Shown piece by piece: positions 1-9,500 of a stretch of 32,789 bases of DNA. Under the pieces are notes generated by a model that did no database searches, was not told where the DNA came from, and saw nothing but the letters and a program-made list of their open reading frames with translations. Origin of the DNA: Chrysochromulina tobinii (taxonomy: Eukaryota; Haptophyta; Prymnesiales; Chrysochromulinaceae); assembly GCA_001275005.1 (NCBI GenBank), contig JWZX01003365.1:1-32789 (forward strand), written 5' to 3'. A program made the position numbers and the translations under genes. Positions within the stretch are counted from its first letter, which is position 1. Each line of letters begins with the position of its first letter.

Positions 1-1332
1 CGGAGGCGGCGAGGGCGGCGGCGGCGGGCGCGGCGGCAGGGGGGGTGGCGCCGGGCAAGTTGAGACGTTGCCATAGACGTCGGTGAGGGTCGTTGCCCAG
101 GAGCAGACCGTGCCGCCGAGGACAATAATATTGGGCCCATAAGGAGCTGTGTTCCCACTGATCGTGCATGATGAGATGGTCACTGTGCCACCCTCGACAA
201 GGACACCGCCACCATTTCCATAATATCCATATATAGCAGCTGCATTCCCACTGATGGTAGACGATGAGATGGCTACTGTGCCACCCTGGACATGGACACC
301 ACCGCCACTTCCTCGAACTTGTCCATAATTATTATACCCCGATGCTCTGTTCCCACTGATGGTGCACGATGAGATGGTCACTTCGCCATCCAGGACCCAG
401 AAACCGCCGCCATACGCATTTCCATAAGCTTCATTTCCAAGGATCGAGGAAGACGTAATCGTGATGACGCCTCCATAGACGGCGACACCACCGCCAGTTC
501 CAGAGGAAGCCGAATTCCCACTGATGGTACACGATGAGATGGCCACTGTGCCACCCGAGACATAGACACCGCCGCCATATAAACCAGCTCTATTCCCACT
601 GATGGTGCACGATGAGATGGCCACTGCGCCACCCTGGACATGGACACCGCCGCCATATCCATTCCGGTAGACATAATGTCCGAAAAATTCTCCATAGGAA
701 GCCCAGTTCCCACTGATGGTGCACGATGAGATGGTCACTGTGCCACTTTGGACCAAGACACCGCCTCCAACAGAGCCTATGCCACCTCCCGTGATGTTGA
801 GCCCGTTCACTTGCACGACGCCCGACGAGCCCGGGTTGATGTTCAGCACACGGCGCGGACTCGAGTCGCTCTCTTGTGCGTGCAGCACGACCGAGCCTGC
901 CACCGCCGCCTCGAGGACGACGCTCCTGGTGATGCCGAGCTCGGCGCTGAGGTAGTAGGTGCCGGACGCAAGGACGATGCGGCCGACGGCGGTGTTGGCG
1001 AGTGCACTGGTCAGGCCGGCGGCGGTGCTCACCGCGGTCTGCAGCTCACGGCGGTGGCTGGGCACAAGGGACGCCGAGGCGACGCTGCCCACGATCGACC
1101 CGGAGCCCACGATGGTTGTGGAGTGCGCGAGCTGTCGCCCATCATGCTGGCTGCTCGGGAGGGCTCGTCCGAGCTCCGTCGAAGGCGGTCGCAGCGCCGG
1201 CAGAGGGCTGAATCCGCCGTCGTCGGGCGCGGGCGGGAGCGGCGGAGGCGGCATTACGGTCAAAGGCGGCGGCAAAGGCGAATGTGCCGAGGCCGTCACG
1301 GCGACGATCCCGTGCAGGAGTCCTCGAGCCAT
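1..1332 (-). CDS. Secreted right-handed beta-helix (Pmp-like repeat) protein, 3' end outside the window
   Basis: The frame is open on the minus strand from an ATG at 1332 to the window edge (444 codons), with an in-frame TGA about 55 nt upstream of that ATG. The N-terminus MARGLLHGIVAVTASAHS looks like a signal peptide and is followed by a Pro-rich linker. A region at about residues 90-180 (QTAVSTA, IVLASGTYYL, LNINPGSSG, GLNITGG) has the look of pectin-lyase-like beta-helix entry segments. From about residue 185 come seven or eight coils of the form GGGVxVxGGTVxISSCTISGN with variable Tyr/Gly/Asn-rich inserts, the GGxx/FxxN-like pattern of chlamydial Pmp repeats and algal parallel beta-helix proteins. 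The visible end is a Cys-containing capping segment and a poly-Pro stretch, so another domain probably follows beyond position 1. A cell-surface or adhesive role is inference. It faces the gene at 2077 head-to-head. Confidence 0.85.
   Translation of the reverse strand, partial: MARGLLHGIVAVTASAHSPLPPPLTVMPPPPLPPAPDDGGFSPLPALRPPSTELGRALPSSQHDGRQLAHSTTIVGSGSIVGSVASASLVPSHRRELQTAVSTAAGLTSALANTAVGRIVLASGTYYLSAELGITRSVVLEAAVAGSVVLHAQESDSSPRRVLNINPGSSGVVQVNGLNITGGGIGSVGGGVLVQSGTVTISSCTISGNWASYGEFFGHYVYRNGYGGGVHVQGGAVAISSCTISGNRAGLYGGGVYVSGGTVAISSCTISGNSASSGTGGGVAVYGGVITITSSSILGNEAYGNAYGGGFWVLDGEVTISSCTISGNRASGYNNYGQVRGSGGGVHVQGGTVAISSSTISGNAAAIYGYYGNGGGVLVEGGTVTISSCTISGNTAPYGPNIIVLGGTVCSWATTLTDVYGNVSTCPAPPPLPPRPPPPPSPPP
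145..740 (-). repeat. Coding tandem repeats of the beta-helix gene, near-identical at DNA level
   Basis: A core of about 37-42 nt coding for GGTV(T/A)ISSCTISGN recurs near positions 150, 244, 354, 526, 598 and 712, with a diverged copy near 436. Cores are almost identical at DNA level, while the spacers between them differ in length (about 78-114 nt period) and sequence. All changes keep the reading frame. Confidence 0.9.
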
Positions 1333-2076
1333 CGATCGCAGACCACAAGCACCTTCGGCCGGGAGGATAAGTTCACAACAAAATCAGAGACCCCACCGCT
1401 CCCCAGCAGCTGGTCCTGTCCGGGAGCAGAGAGAGTCGACCTTCGAGCGTGAGATGGGGCAGCACTTGGGGCGTCGTGTGCGCATGTGCGCGAGCATGTG
1501 GTCGCATGAGAACCGGAAGGGTTAGCCGCTGCAGAAAAACAGCTCGACAGTTTAGAAAGTACCGGTACTGTACGACCTGACGAGCAAACATCTCGTCTTC
1601 CCACAGCCCGCGGAAGCAGAAGTGCGTCCACAGCCATGGTAAGTGTCCTGTGGGGTGCTTCACTTCCGTGTGGTGGTTACAAAAAGTTGGGAAACCTCAG
1701 GGGGGGGGGCGTTGCCCCCCCGGAGGAGGGGGGGGCCACTTAGGCCACGTGTTTAAGGGCCAGCTGTACGACCCTGTAGAAGAGGTAAACTTGGTCGTGT
1801 CGGTTACTTTGTACATGGGTTGTTGATGATCGCGGTTCATCAAACTACACAAAGGCAGCCTGGCATCCCGGTCCCTGCTCAACATTGACCAGGTTATGAC
1901 CAGGCTCATCGGGGTGCCCGCGGTGGGTGGGTGGGAAGCTGGGAACATCCAATCTCTCTCATGAACCCGAACATGAACCCCCTGGCGAAACTTTTCCTCA
2001 CTTGGTACTGTTCCATTTATCCGCACTTCTGAGAACGGAGCGAAGCGCTAGTCTCGGCGCGAGTTTTCGTGAAAAG
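1333..2076. other. Intergenic region between divergent genes
   Basis: This holds the 5' flanks of the beta-helix gene and of the gene at 2077. The only structure I see is the G/C-run hairpin near 1703. Short frames on both strands here show no recognisable domain. No TATA box or RNA gene was recognised. Confidence 0.6.
1703..1721. repeat. G-run/C-run hairpin
   Basis: Eight bases (seven G and one C) are followed by GTT and then the exact reverse complement, giving an 8-bp stem with a 3-nt loop. Another long G run follows at about 1727-1735. Confidence 0.7.
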
Positions 2077-3009
2077 ATGGGGTTCCCAGCTTCAACGTTA
2101 TCAGCCGGGCTCGTCCCCACGGGACCGCTCAAGGAGATGAAGCGGACGAAAGGCAAGTACGTCTCGACGCTCGATGTAGACTTGGTGCCGCCGCCCAAGC
2201 CCGAGAGGAGCCTCGCTCCGGCGGCAGCAGCGCCAGCGGCTGAGGCAGTGCCGGCAGCGCCAACAGCGCAGCAACCGCCACACCGCTTCGACTACTTTCG
2301 GCACTTGCGCGAATTTGAGACGCCGGCACGCCCGCGGCCTCCGCTTGGCGGTGGCCTTGGACCGGACCACTGCATCTTCACCGGTGACAGGTTCAACAAT
2401 GCCGGCGTGAATGAAGGCGAGACACGCTCGGTGGTGACGCAGCAGCCGCTGCCCCTTCCCACCGCATTGCCACCACGCGTCTACATGGCCAATCGACCTG
2501 TCTACCTGCCGGGCGATCGCCTCGTGACGCCCGCGCAGCCAACGTGCATCTTCACTGGCGACGACCTGCCACCGCCGCAGCGCCCGTCGTCTCGCGTTGC
2601 GGCGCGCCCGCCCGAGACGCCGGCGGAGGTGTGGCTGGCCGCGCGTTCGGGCGCCGAGCGCTGCGAGTGGCCGAGCGGCCCGTCAGGCGCCGCCTCGAGC
2701 GTCCAGCTCCAGCGGCTGCGCGAGTGGAAGGGCCGGTGCGTGATGCCTGAGACGATCGAGGGCGTGCCTGGCTTTGGCGCCGTAGGCGAGGGCGGGCGTG
2801 GGCCGGCAGACGCGGAGGCGGAGGCTGCGTGGCGCATCGAGCGCCAGTTCCGCGAGTGGGAAAATCAGACTGATCGCGAAGGAGCGCGCCGCTCACGTGA
2901 GCGTGCGGAGCTCGAGACTGCTAACAAGGCCGTGAGCGAGTACGGCGAGCGCCGACCTTCGCGTGGCACGGGTGACGTCTTCACTCCGTACGCGCCGCGA
3001 CTGTTTTGA
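2077..3009 (+). CDS. Unknown protein with two CIFTGD motifs
   Basis: 310 residues from the ATG at 2077; the frame is open further upstream to 1927 but without an earlier in-frame ATG. I do not recognise the family. It starts with a basic stretch (KEMKRTKGKYVSTLDVDLVPPPKPE), then an Ala/Pro linker, then HRFDYFRHLREFE, and two similar segments: GPDHCIFTGDRF followed by NNAGVNEG, and QPTCIFTGDDL preceded by VYMANRPVYLPGDR. The C-terminal third is charged and probably helical (EAAWRIERQFREWENQ; REGARRSRERAELETANKAV) and ends FTPYAPRLF. Short conserved motifs in disordered sequence suggest a scaffold or filament-decorating protein, which is speculation. It is convergent with the coiled-coil gene at 3375. 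A missing 5' exon is possible. Confidence 0.65.
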   Translation: MGFPASTLSAGLVPTGPLKEMKRTKGKYVSTLDVDLVPPPKPERSLAPAAAAPAAEAVPAAPTAQQPPHRFDYFRHLREFETPARPRPPLGGGLGPDHCIFTGDRFNNAGVNEGETRSVVTQQPLPLPTALPPRVYMANRPVYLPGDRLVTPAQPTCIFTGDDLPPPQRPSSRVAARPPETPAEVWLAARSGAERCEWPSGPSGAASSVQLQRLREWKGRCVMPETIEGVPGFGAVGEGGRGPADAEAEAAWRIERQFREWENQTDREGARRSRERAELETANKAVSEYGERRPSRGTGDVFTPYAPRLF

Positions 3010-3374
3010 CGACGAGAGCGGGAGCAGCCTGCGCGATGCCTGCGATTGGACCCTCACGCGGGGATCAGGTGAAGGTGCGGTTGACCCCCTCTTACAGCTG
3101 AGGTGTGACCCGACCGTCACCGTTGTAGCTTCTCTTTGAAGTCGTACACGACCGTGCTCTACATCGACAACACCGTCTACGCTTTAATCTCTAGATGTAC
3201 CTATCTGAGTCTATTCTATAGGTCAAACAGAAATCATTCATCGGATCAAATCGGATAGGAAATCGATCCACTCACTTTTCGTCGCGACACACCGGGACAG
3301 TTCGTGTCAGCTCAACTCGGGGGTCGTCTGGTGTTGTCCGTTGATGATTACCAATCAAGTTGTGATTGATCAAG
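3010..3374. other. 3' intergenic region between convergent genes
   Basis: AT-richer than its surroundings, notably at about 3180-3260. It probably holds both 3' UTRs. No gene or RNA was recognised. Confidence 0.6.
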
Positions 3375-4184
3375 TCATCGCTTCGTATTCCGCTTGCGGA
3401 GGTCCTGTATCTGCGTGAGCAGGGCTTCGCGGTGCTGTTCCGAACCCTCGAGCTGCACCCGCAGCGCCTCGAGCTGAGCGTCTCGCTCGCGCACCTGTTC
3501 GCCCAGGTCGCGCGTGATGCTGAGCAGGTCGCGCTGCAGCTGCCGCACCCGGTCCTGGTGGTCCAGGTCCATCTGCTGCATACGCGCCAGCAGCCGGCGC
3601 TCATTCTGCTCGAGCACATCCAGCCGCTCGACCGCGGCCTCCAAATGCTGCTGCAGCAGCGCCTTCTGCGCCATCGACTCGCGATGCCACTCGTCATGCA
3701 CCTTCTGCAGCCCCTGCACGGCCTTACCCATAAGCAGCGGCTCACGTGTCTCCGCAAAGCGCTTCTTCCACTCGCGCGCTTGTTGGACGAGCTCTTGTGC
3801 TTGCAAGAGCGGTGCCTGTCTTAGCTTATCTGGGATCAATATGCGTGTGCTCTCGAACATCGGTGGCGACGGCGCGTCCCGCATCGTCGGGCGCAGCTCC
3901 TGTCCGACGGTGAGCGCCCACGAGAGCAGCGGCGCGCCCTCGCCTTGAGACGGCTTACTGATCGTGCCCGATACAGCAGGTCGCGGTGACAGTGCCAACG
4001 ACGAGGCTGGTCGAGACCCTGGAGATGTGGCACACCCTGGTCTTGCTGGCTGGTTTTGTTGCCAGTCAGCGCTTTCCCAGCGGGTCGTCTGGGTCGGTCG
4101 CGACGCTGAGCTCGGCCGCGTGGGTGCTGTTCGCTGGGGGGCCGGTCGCACGGTGGCGGATCGGGGACGCTCCATTGTTAGCAT
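3375..4184 (-). CDS. Coiled-coil protein of unknown function
   Basis: 269 residues from the first in-frame ATG (4184; the frame opens at a GTG at 4208). The first ~100 residues are disordered and rich in Arg, Pro, Ser and Thr. From about residue 118 to the end the sequence is almost continuous helix-forming heptads: ESTRILIPDKLRQAPLLQAQ, then VQGLQKVHDEWHRESMAQK, QQHLEAAVERLDVLEQNERR, and finally LEGSEQHREALLTQIQDLRK. It ends RNTKR before the stop. I see no enzymatic motif. It is tandem with LZTFL1 on the same strand, about 330 bp downstream of it, so a ciliary or centrosomal role is conceivable, but this rests only on location and coiled-coil content. Confidence 0.7.
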   Translation of the reverse strand: MLTMERPRSATVRPAPQRTAPTRPSSASRPTQTTRWESADWQQNQPARPGCATSPGSRPASSLALSPRPAVSGTISKPSQGEGAPLLSWALTVGQELRPTMRDAPSPPMFESTRILIPDKLRQAPLLQAQELVQQAREWKKRFAETREPLLMGKAVQGLQKVHDEWHRESMAQKALLQQHLEAAVERLDVLEQNERRLLARMQQMDLDHQDRVRQLQRDLLSITRDLGEQVRERDAQLEALRVQLEGSEQHREALLTQIQDLRKRNTKR

Positions 4185-4513
4185 GCGCCATGAATGTAGA
4201 CACTTCACACCAAACTTACAAACTTGTTAGCATTTTTTATTGCTCACACGCTAAAGGCTCATCCGCGCCCGACTGCGCCCGAGACCCGACCACCTGCCAC
4301 AAGCCACATCATGAGCCCCTCTCACTGCACACGAACCACACGATTCTTACTCACGTGCCAAGTAATCAATGCCCTCGTCTTTTCCCGGCACACTCCTGCC
4401 CGCGGTGCTGGCAGCACGCGTGCCCTCGCCAAAAGCAGCGATGGCTCGCGCCTGCAGATGGCTCGGCTGACGTGCTGCCACAGCGCCCCTCCGCGCCCCT
4501 CTAGTCGCGCACG
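4185..4513. other. Intergenic region upstream of the coiled-coil gene
   Basis: This holds the LZTFL1 3' UTR and the 5' flank of the coiled-coil gene. No separate gene was recognised. Confidence 0.5.
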
Positions 4514-5723
4514 CTAGTCGTCCAAGGCGTCGACGTCGTCGACGCGGATGCCGTGTTGCTCGAGGGTCTCGCGCAGGTGGCGCACCACGTCACTCTTCTT
4601 CCGTAGCATCTGCCGCGAAGAGGCGCGCGAGGGTAGAAGTGAGCAACGCGAGAGAGGCGGGCGGCGTTCGCGCGGTGGCGGCGGCTGGGGGGGGCGGCGG
4701 CTGTGGTGTCGCATCTCGCCTGCTTGAGATTGACGAATTGGGTCGAACGCTCGAGGCGCGAGTCGAGCTCAGCCTGGGCTTGGTCGAGGGAGGCCTGGAG
4801 CTGTGCGGCTGCGTCCTGCGCATCGTGCAGCTCGCGCAACAGAGTGTCGTGTCCGGTGCCCGGCTGCTCGGGCGGCGGCGCGGCCGCCTCCCGATCGTAC
4901 GCGGCCTGCAGCTCGGCCTGGAGCTGCTCGACCTGCGCACGCAAGGCCTCGGTCTCGTCCGAGGAGCCCGAAGACATGGCCTCCACCTGCGCCTGCAGCT
5001 CCGACTTCTCGCGCAGGATCTGCTGCGTCTGCACCTGCATGCGCTGGAAGCGCTCCTGAAGAGACGCGTTGTCGTCGCGCGCGCCCTGCAGATCGGCGAT
5101 CAGCCGAGGGTCCTGCGTCATGCCGACGGGGCGGAGCGTGCGCGAGGGGGAGGCGCGCACGACGGATGCGCGCGCGCTCAGCGGTGGCGCTGAGCCCGAC
5201 GAGCCGTGCACGCTCCTGTCCCACTGCTCGACTGCCTCGAGCAAGCCAATGTCCTCCGTGGCCGCCAAGTTGGTGGTCAGCGTCAAACCGTTGTTGCTCT
5301 CGGCCTGCTCGAAGGCCTGCTTGAGCAGCAGCACCGAGCTGAACATCGTCGACTGAAGGTCGCGCTTCATCGCCTGGCGCACCACTGCGAGGAGCAGCAG
5401 ACGAGAGCCAGCCACAGCGGTGGCCGAGCCCACAAACACGTCAGAGACCTCCTAGCGAGAGGGGCGATTCATGCTGCTGTTGTGCCTGCGTATGTGTGCG
5501 CGGGGTGTTGGCGGGAGCGGCGGGCGCACGCACTCGTCAGCAGGCCTTCCAGGATGTTGGCCACCTCGTCAGCCGAGTAGCTTTCCTCAAAGAGGCGAGA
5601 CTCGTTCACCTCTTTGAACTCGGCGGCCACCTCGGCGATCGCCGTGTCGCGCTTACGACGCAAGAAGCGCAGATACTCGACGAGCTGTCGATCGTGATCC
5701 GGATTCAGCTGGTGGTCGCCCAT
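4514..5723 (-). CDS. LZTFL1: LZTFL1 (BBS17) homologue, three exons
   Basis: Exons at 5723-5534, 5384-4720 and 4609-4514 give 316 residues (human LZTFL1 is about 299). The N-terminus aligns along its length with animal LZTFL1: the segments VEYLRFLRRKRD, ESRLFEESYSADEV and ILEGLL match YMRFARSKRG, ESRLVEDTFTIDEV and VLNGL. Exon 2 continues with VRQAMKRDLQ and SSVLLLKQAFEQAE (human TNVLLLRQLFAQAE) without gap or insertion across the proposed splice. A long coiled coil follows, and exon 3 gives MLRKKSDVVRHLRETLEQ, matching the family C-terminus ILTKKNDQIKDLRKRLAQ. LZTFL1 regulates BBSome-dependent ciliary trafficking, so the organism should have motile flagella and IFT/BBS. Intron 1 (5533-5385, 149 nt) is GT-AG; intron 2 (4719-4610, 110 nt) appears to be GC-AG. 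Head-to-head with the gene at 5936. Confidence 0.9.
4610..4719 (-). other. Putative GC-AG intron of LZTFL1
   Basis: Exon 2 ends NLKQ at CAG, followed directly by GCGAGA. No GT lies near that would keep both conserved flanks. The acceptor CTCTTCGCGGCAG precedes ATGCTACGG, which restores the conserved C-terminal frame. Reading straight through instead gives a low-complexity Pro/Arg tail unlike the family. Confidence 0.75.
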
Positions 5724-5935
5724 ACCGCCGCGGCGATCGTGGGCAAGACCGCCTCGATTCGGCGGTCCTTTGCAAGACAGCGGATTCGGCGCGGCTCGGA
5801 GTAAGCCGGCAAGCCACGGGTGTGAATACTAAGAGTTTTGGCCTTCCACCGTTACGGTTGTGTTTTGTGTCCCGGCTCCCCCCGGCGTCTTTGAACCGGT
5901 CAAGTTCTATTTTAGTATCGCAGCAGCCTCTTTCC

Positions 5936-6451
5936 ATGCGACAAATGGTCGGCCGATCGCGACCTCTCTTCCACCTGCGCGGCCTGTGCGACTCCTTGGA
6001 GACCGAGCTTGGCCTACGCCGTACGCTCACCAAGAAGCTCGTGGCTCAGCGCAAGCATCCGCCGCCGCCGCCGCCGCAGCCGATCACGGGGCCGGTCGCG
6101 CGGGTCTCTACAACACAGATCAAGGAGGGCACAGCCGCGCAGCTGCAGCACGCGTACACAACGCACGCAAAAGAGCTGTACCGCTCTTGCCCGGGCTTCC
6201 TCGGCTCCGTGCTGCTCCTCGATCGCAAGAGCAACACCGCGAGGAGCGTTACGATGTGGCAGAAGTCAGCAGACATGGCAGCCGCCGCGGTTCACCCTCG
6301 GTATTCGGCGGTCATGGGCGAGCTCGCGGCCTCCTTTGCTGATACGCCCGACTCGCAGACGTGGGAACTCGCGGCCGCTTTCTTCGGTCAGGGCGATTTG
6401 GCGCCAGAGGTGGAGCCTGGTGGCCATGAGGGTGATTCTGCTCAAGCATGA
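5936..6451 (+). CDS. ABM-like (antibiotic biosynthesis monooxygenase fold) dimeric alpha/beta-barrel protein
   Basis: 171 residues from the ATG at 5936; the frame is open from 5822 but starts there only with GTG. After a basic N-terminal segment (MRQMVGRSRPLFHLRG, then ETELGLRRTLTKKLVAQRK) and a poly-Pro linker, residues ~54-150 follow the ABM pattern. These are a beta strand (VARVSTTQIKEG), a long helix containing the family-typical AKELYRSCPGFLGSVLLLD, a strand (ARSVTMWQKSADMAAA) and a closing helix and strand (QTWELAAAF). Family members are small dimeric heme, quinone or stress-linked proteins; no substrate can be assigned here. The basic N-terminus could be an organelle presequence. It shares a ~210-bp divergent upstream region with LZTFL1. 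Confidence 0.7.
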   Translation: MRQMVGRSRPLFHLRGLCDSLETELGLRRTLTKKLVAQRKHPPPPPPQPITGPVARVSTTQIKEGTAAQLQHAYTTHAKELYRSCPGFLGSVLLLDRKSNTARSVTMWQKSADMAAAAVHPRYSAVMGELAASFADTPDSQTWELAAAFFGQGDLAPEVEPGGHEGDSAQA

Positions 6452-6597
6452 GTAGCCACGGTGGTGCTGCGTGCGCGGGCGAAAGCTCCAGCTCGTATTC
6501 CAGAACAGACTAGAGACAGTTAGCATACGGGCGCTCCTTAAGCTTTAAAAGCATCACAAGCCCTTGGATGCTTGCATGGGATTAACGAGGACATCTC

Positions 6598-9500
6598 TCA
6601 CTGCCGCGTGAGCATGGCGCCGTTGGGGTGGAGGAGCAACGTGAGCGTCACGCGCTTGCTCGCGAGCTCCGTCAGGTGGCGCTCGGCTGCCTCGTCGAGC
6701 CGGGAGTGGTGCATGTCGAGGTGCGTCAGCCGCGACGTATCGTGCTCGCGCAGTGCGTCGTACAGGAGTTTGCCACCCGTTGGGCCGAGGGCGTTGCTCG
6801 ACACGTCCAAGTGGCGCAGCGCCGGCGCGCAAAGCGCCGTGCCGGGCGCGGCGAGCGGATTGCCGCCGCCGCCGCCTTGCACCCCGCCGGCGCCGGCGCC
6901 GCCTGGCGGCACCCCACGCTCGGCCCCTTGGGTGGTGCGGCAGCGCAGACAGTCGGCGAGCAGCGTCGCGCCATCGAGCTCCCAGCTCCCAAACTGCTGC
7001 TGCCCGTATGCGTCCGACCAGAGGCCGCAAATCCGGTTGTTGGCTAGGCTCAGGTGCGTGAGGGAGCTCGAGCGCTGCACCGCCTGCAACAGGGCATGCA
7101 ACGCAGAGGAGGTGTACGGGGCGGGGCGGCGCGGCCCCTCCGCAGTGAACAACGTCGACACGCCGCAGATCATGTTGTTCGAGAGGTCGAGCGATGTGAG
7201 CGAGCACGGGATGACAAGGGGCGGCGGTGGCGGTGGTGGGGATGCAGGCAGTGCCTCTTGGGCCTCGGGCAGGCCAGTGCCGCCCGGGACGGCGCTGCCC
7301 GGGACGGCGCCGCCCGGCCGTCCGAGGAGCGCCGCCGCGAGCGCCTTGCACCCATCCACCCCGATGGCGTTCCCTTCGAGCGCAAGGGTGGTGAGCGTGC
7401 CCCTCTGTGGAGTGCTCACGAGCGCGCGCGCCATCGCAGACGCCCCCTCGTCGCGCAGTCCGTTGCCGTTGCAGAGCAGCGTGACCAGGCATGAGCGCGG
7501 CAGCGCGTCGGCAATCGCGTGAATGCCATCAGCGCAGTACACTCCGTGCGCGCCGTAGGTATCCGACCCTGCGGGCCAAGGGCAGGGGGCGACACATTCG
7601 TCAGCAGTTTGTGGCAGGGAGTGTGGCGAGAGGCATCATGTGGGCGTGGAGAGGGCGTGGAGGAGAAGGCGTGGAGGAGAGGGCGTGCTCAGCTGCTCAC
7701 AGGTGCCGCAGATGCGGTTGTGGCTGATGTCGAGGAAGGTGATCGAGGGGGTAGCGCTGACGGTGGTGGCAAGCTCGACAGCGGCCGGGACCCCGAGGCG
7801 CGTGTGCTGCAGCTCGAGCATGCTGAGCTGGCACTGCGGGTTGTTGCGCAGGGCGAGTGCCACAGCCTGCACGCCCTCGTCCCGCAGCGGATTGTTGGCG
7901 AGAGTGAGCTTCGTGAGAGTCGAGTTCCTCTCGATGAGGGAGCCAATGATGGTGCCCGAGGCGATCGAGAGCTTCTGGCCTCCAAAGTCGAGCGCCGGCG
8001 CGCCGCCCGCCCCGCCACCCACGCCCTTGAGGGATGGAAGGTGGAGGGGCGATCCCTCGAGATTGGACGAGATGAGCGCGGGAAGGGCGCCCGCAGCGAG
8101 AGCCCCCGCAAGCAACCGCGGCACCTCGGGAGCGAGGGCGCCGCAGCCCGACAGGTCGAGTGCCGTCACCGCTGGTCGCGACCAGAGCCAGCGTGCGAGC
8201 TGGAGCACCTTGGGTGTAGTGCAGAGCTCCCTCACGCTCAGGCTGACAGTGGGGGCATGCAGCGATAGCGGGCCGAGCGGACCGTCCACCGTCTCCTCGG
8301 GTCGACCAAGGACGGGAGCCGCAGTGACGCCAGCGACGCTCTGGCACACCAGCGCGGCCAGCGCTCGGCAAAGGGCGTCCTCCTTGCCGCGCGCGTGCTC
8401 GCGGAGCAGTGCTCGCTCGTTTGGTATGGTACACGTGGCGCCATCAAACGAGATGAGCTCGCCATGGGGCGCGAGGATCAGATCGAGCCGCGTGCGCGCC
8501 AGGCGCTCCTCCGCATAGTTTAGGCGCGTCTGCATCCGCTGCCGACGCTCCGCCGTGCGCTCGCGCTCGTCGAGGTTGAGGGCCGAGCCGCCATCGTCGA
8601 GTGCCGCCGCCGCCTCGAGCTCATAAGAGTCCATGTCGGACGCATGGAGTGCTGCGGCCGCCGCGCCAAAGTCATCCTCGGCGCTCGCGAGGGCGGCGCG
8701 CTTCTCACCAGCGAGGAGCTCCACAGCGCGCCCTTCGACGCTGATGTGCCCGAGCCGGCCCGACTGTCGCTCCTCGAGCGCGGCCCCCAGCTCGAGGAGC
8801 ACCCACAGGCGCGTGAGCACATTGGCACGTGCTGATGAGAGCAGCAGCGTCGCACGCGGCGGCGGCTCGGCATGCAGGAGACGGTAAAAGGGCGAAGACC
8901 TCGGGTGGAGCCGCCCGTAGATGTCAAAGTGTTGGGGCAGAGAGAGGAAGCAGATGAACGCCCCTTCGACATCGTGCGGCCAGGCGGCGAGTGCACGCGC
9001 CGCAAACGCGTAGATGCCCTCGTCCCAGCTGTGGCTGAAGGCGAGGCCACACTTTAGGCCGCCGCGATGGAGGTTCATCTTGAGGGACCAGGCGACACCT
9101 GGCAACGGCTGGCAGAGGCACGTCGCGGGCTTGACCACGCGCGCCACCACCTGATGGATTGAGGGCCCGATCGTCGCGTCGTCGAAGCGCTCCTGTGCAT
9201 AGGGCGGCGTACCCGTTGGTGTACCCGTTGGTGGGCTGTTGACAATATGTCCGAGCGCGTGCGCGGCGCGGACTTGGTCGATGAAGAGGGCGAGCTGGGC
9301 TTTGGAGACTCCCCACATGGACGGTGCGAGCCCTCCCTCGCCGTAGAGAAGCTGCGCGCCCGTGAAGACCTCGGCTCCGCTCTTAGCTCCGCTCGCGGAC
9401 GGGGGAGGGGCGCTCAGGCCGGGCGCGAGGGCCTTTGCCGGCGTGACTGCCTTCCCCTGCCTTTTGATCGCCTCCTCGATGAGCCTCTTCGCCTCGGGTG

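Noticed and set aside
145-740. Regularly spaced near-identical repeats resembling a CRISPR array
   Set aside because: They are in frame, encode Pmp-like coils, have irregular spacers, and the genome is eukaryotic.
748-1525. Long plus-strand frames (234 and 188 codons) opposite the beta-helix gene
   Set aside because: Composition shadows; the minus-strand frame has a signal peptide, beta-helix motifs and coding repeats.
7640-8518. 292-codon plus-strand frame
   Set aside because: Antisense to LRR-coding sequence; Ser/Arg/Ala composition typical of a shadow.
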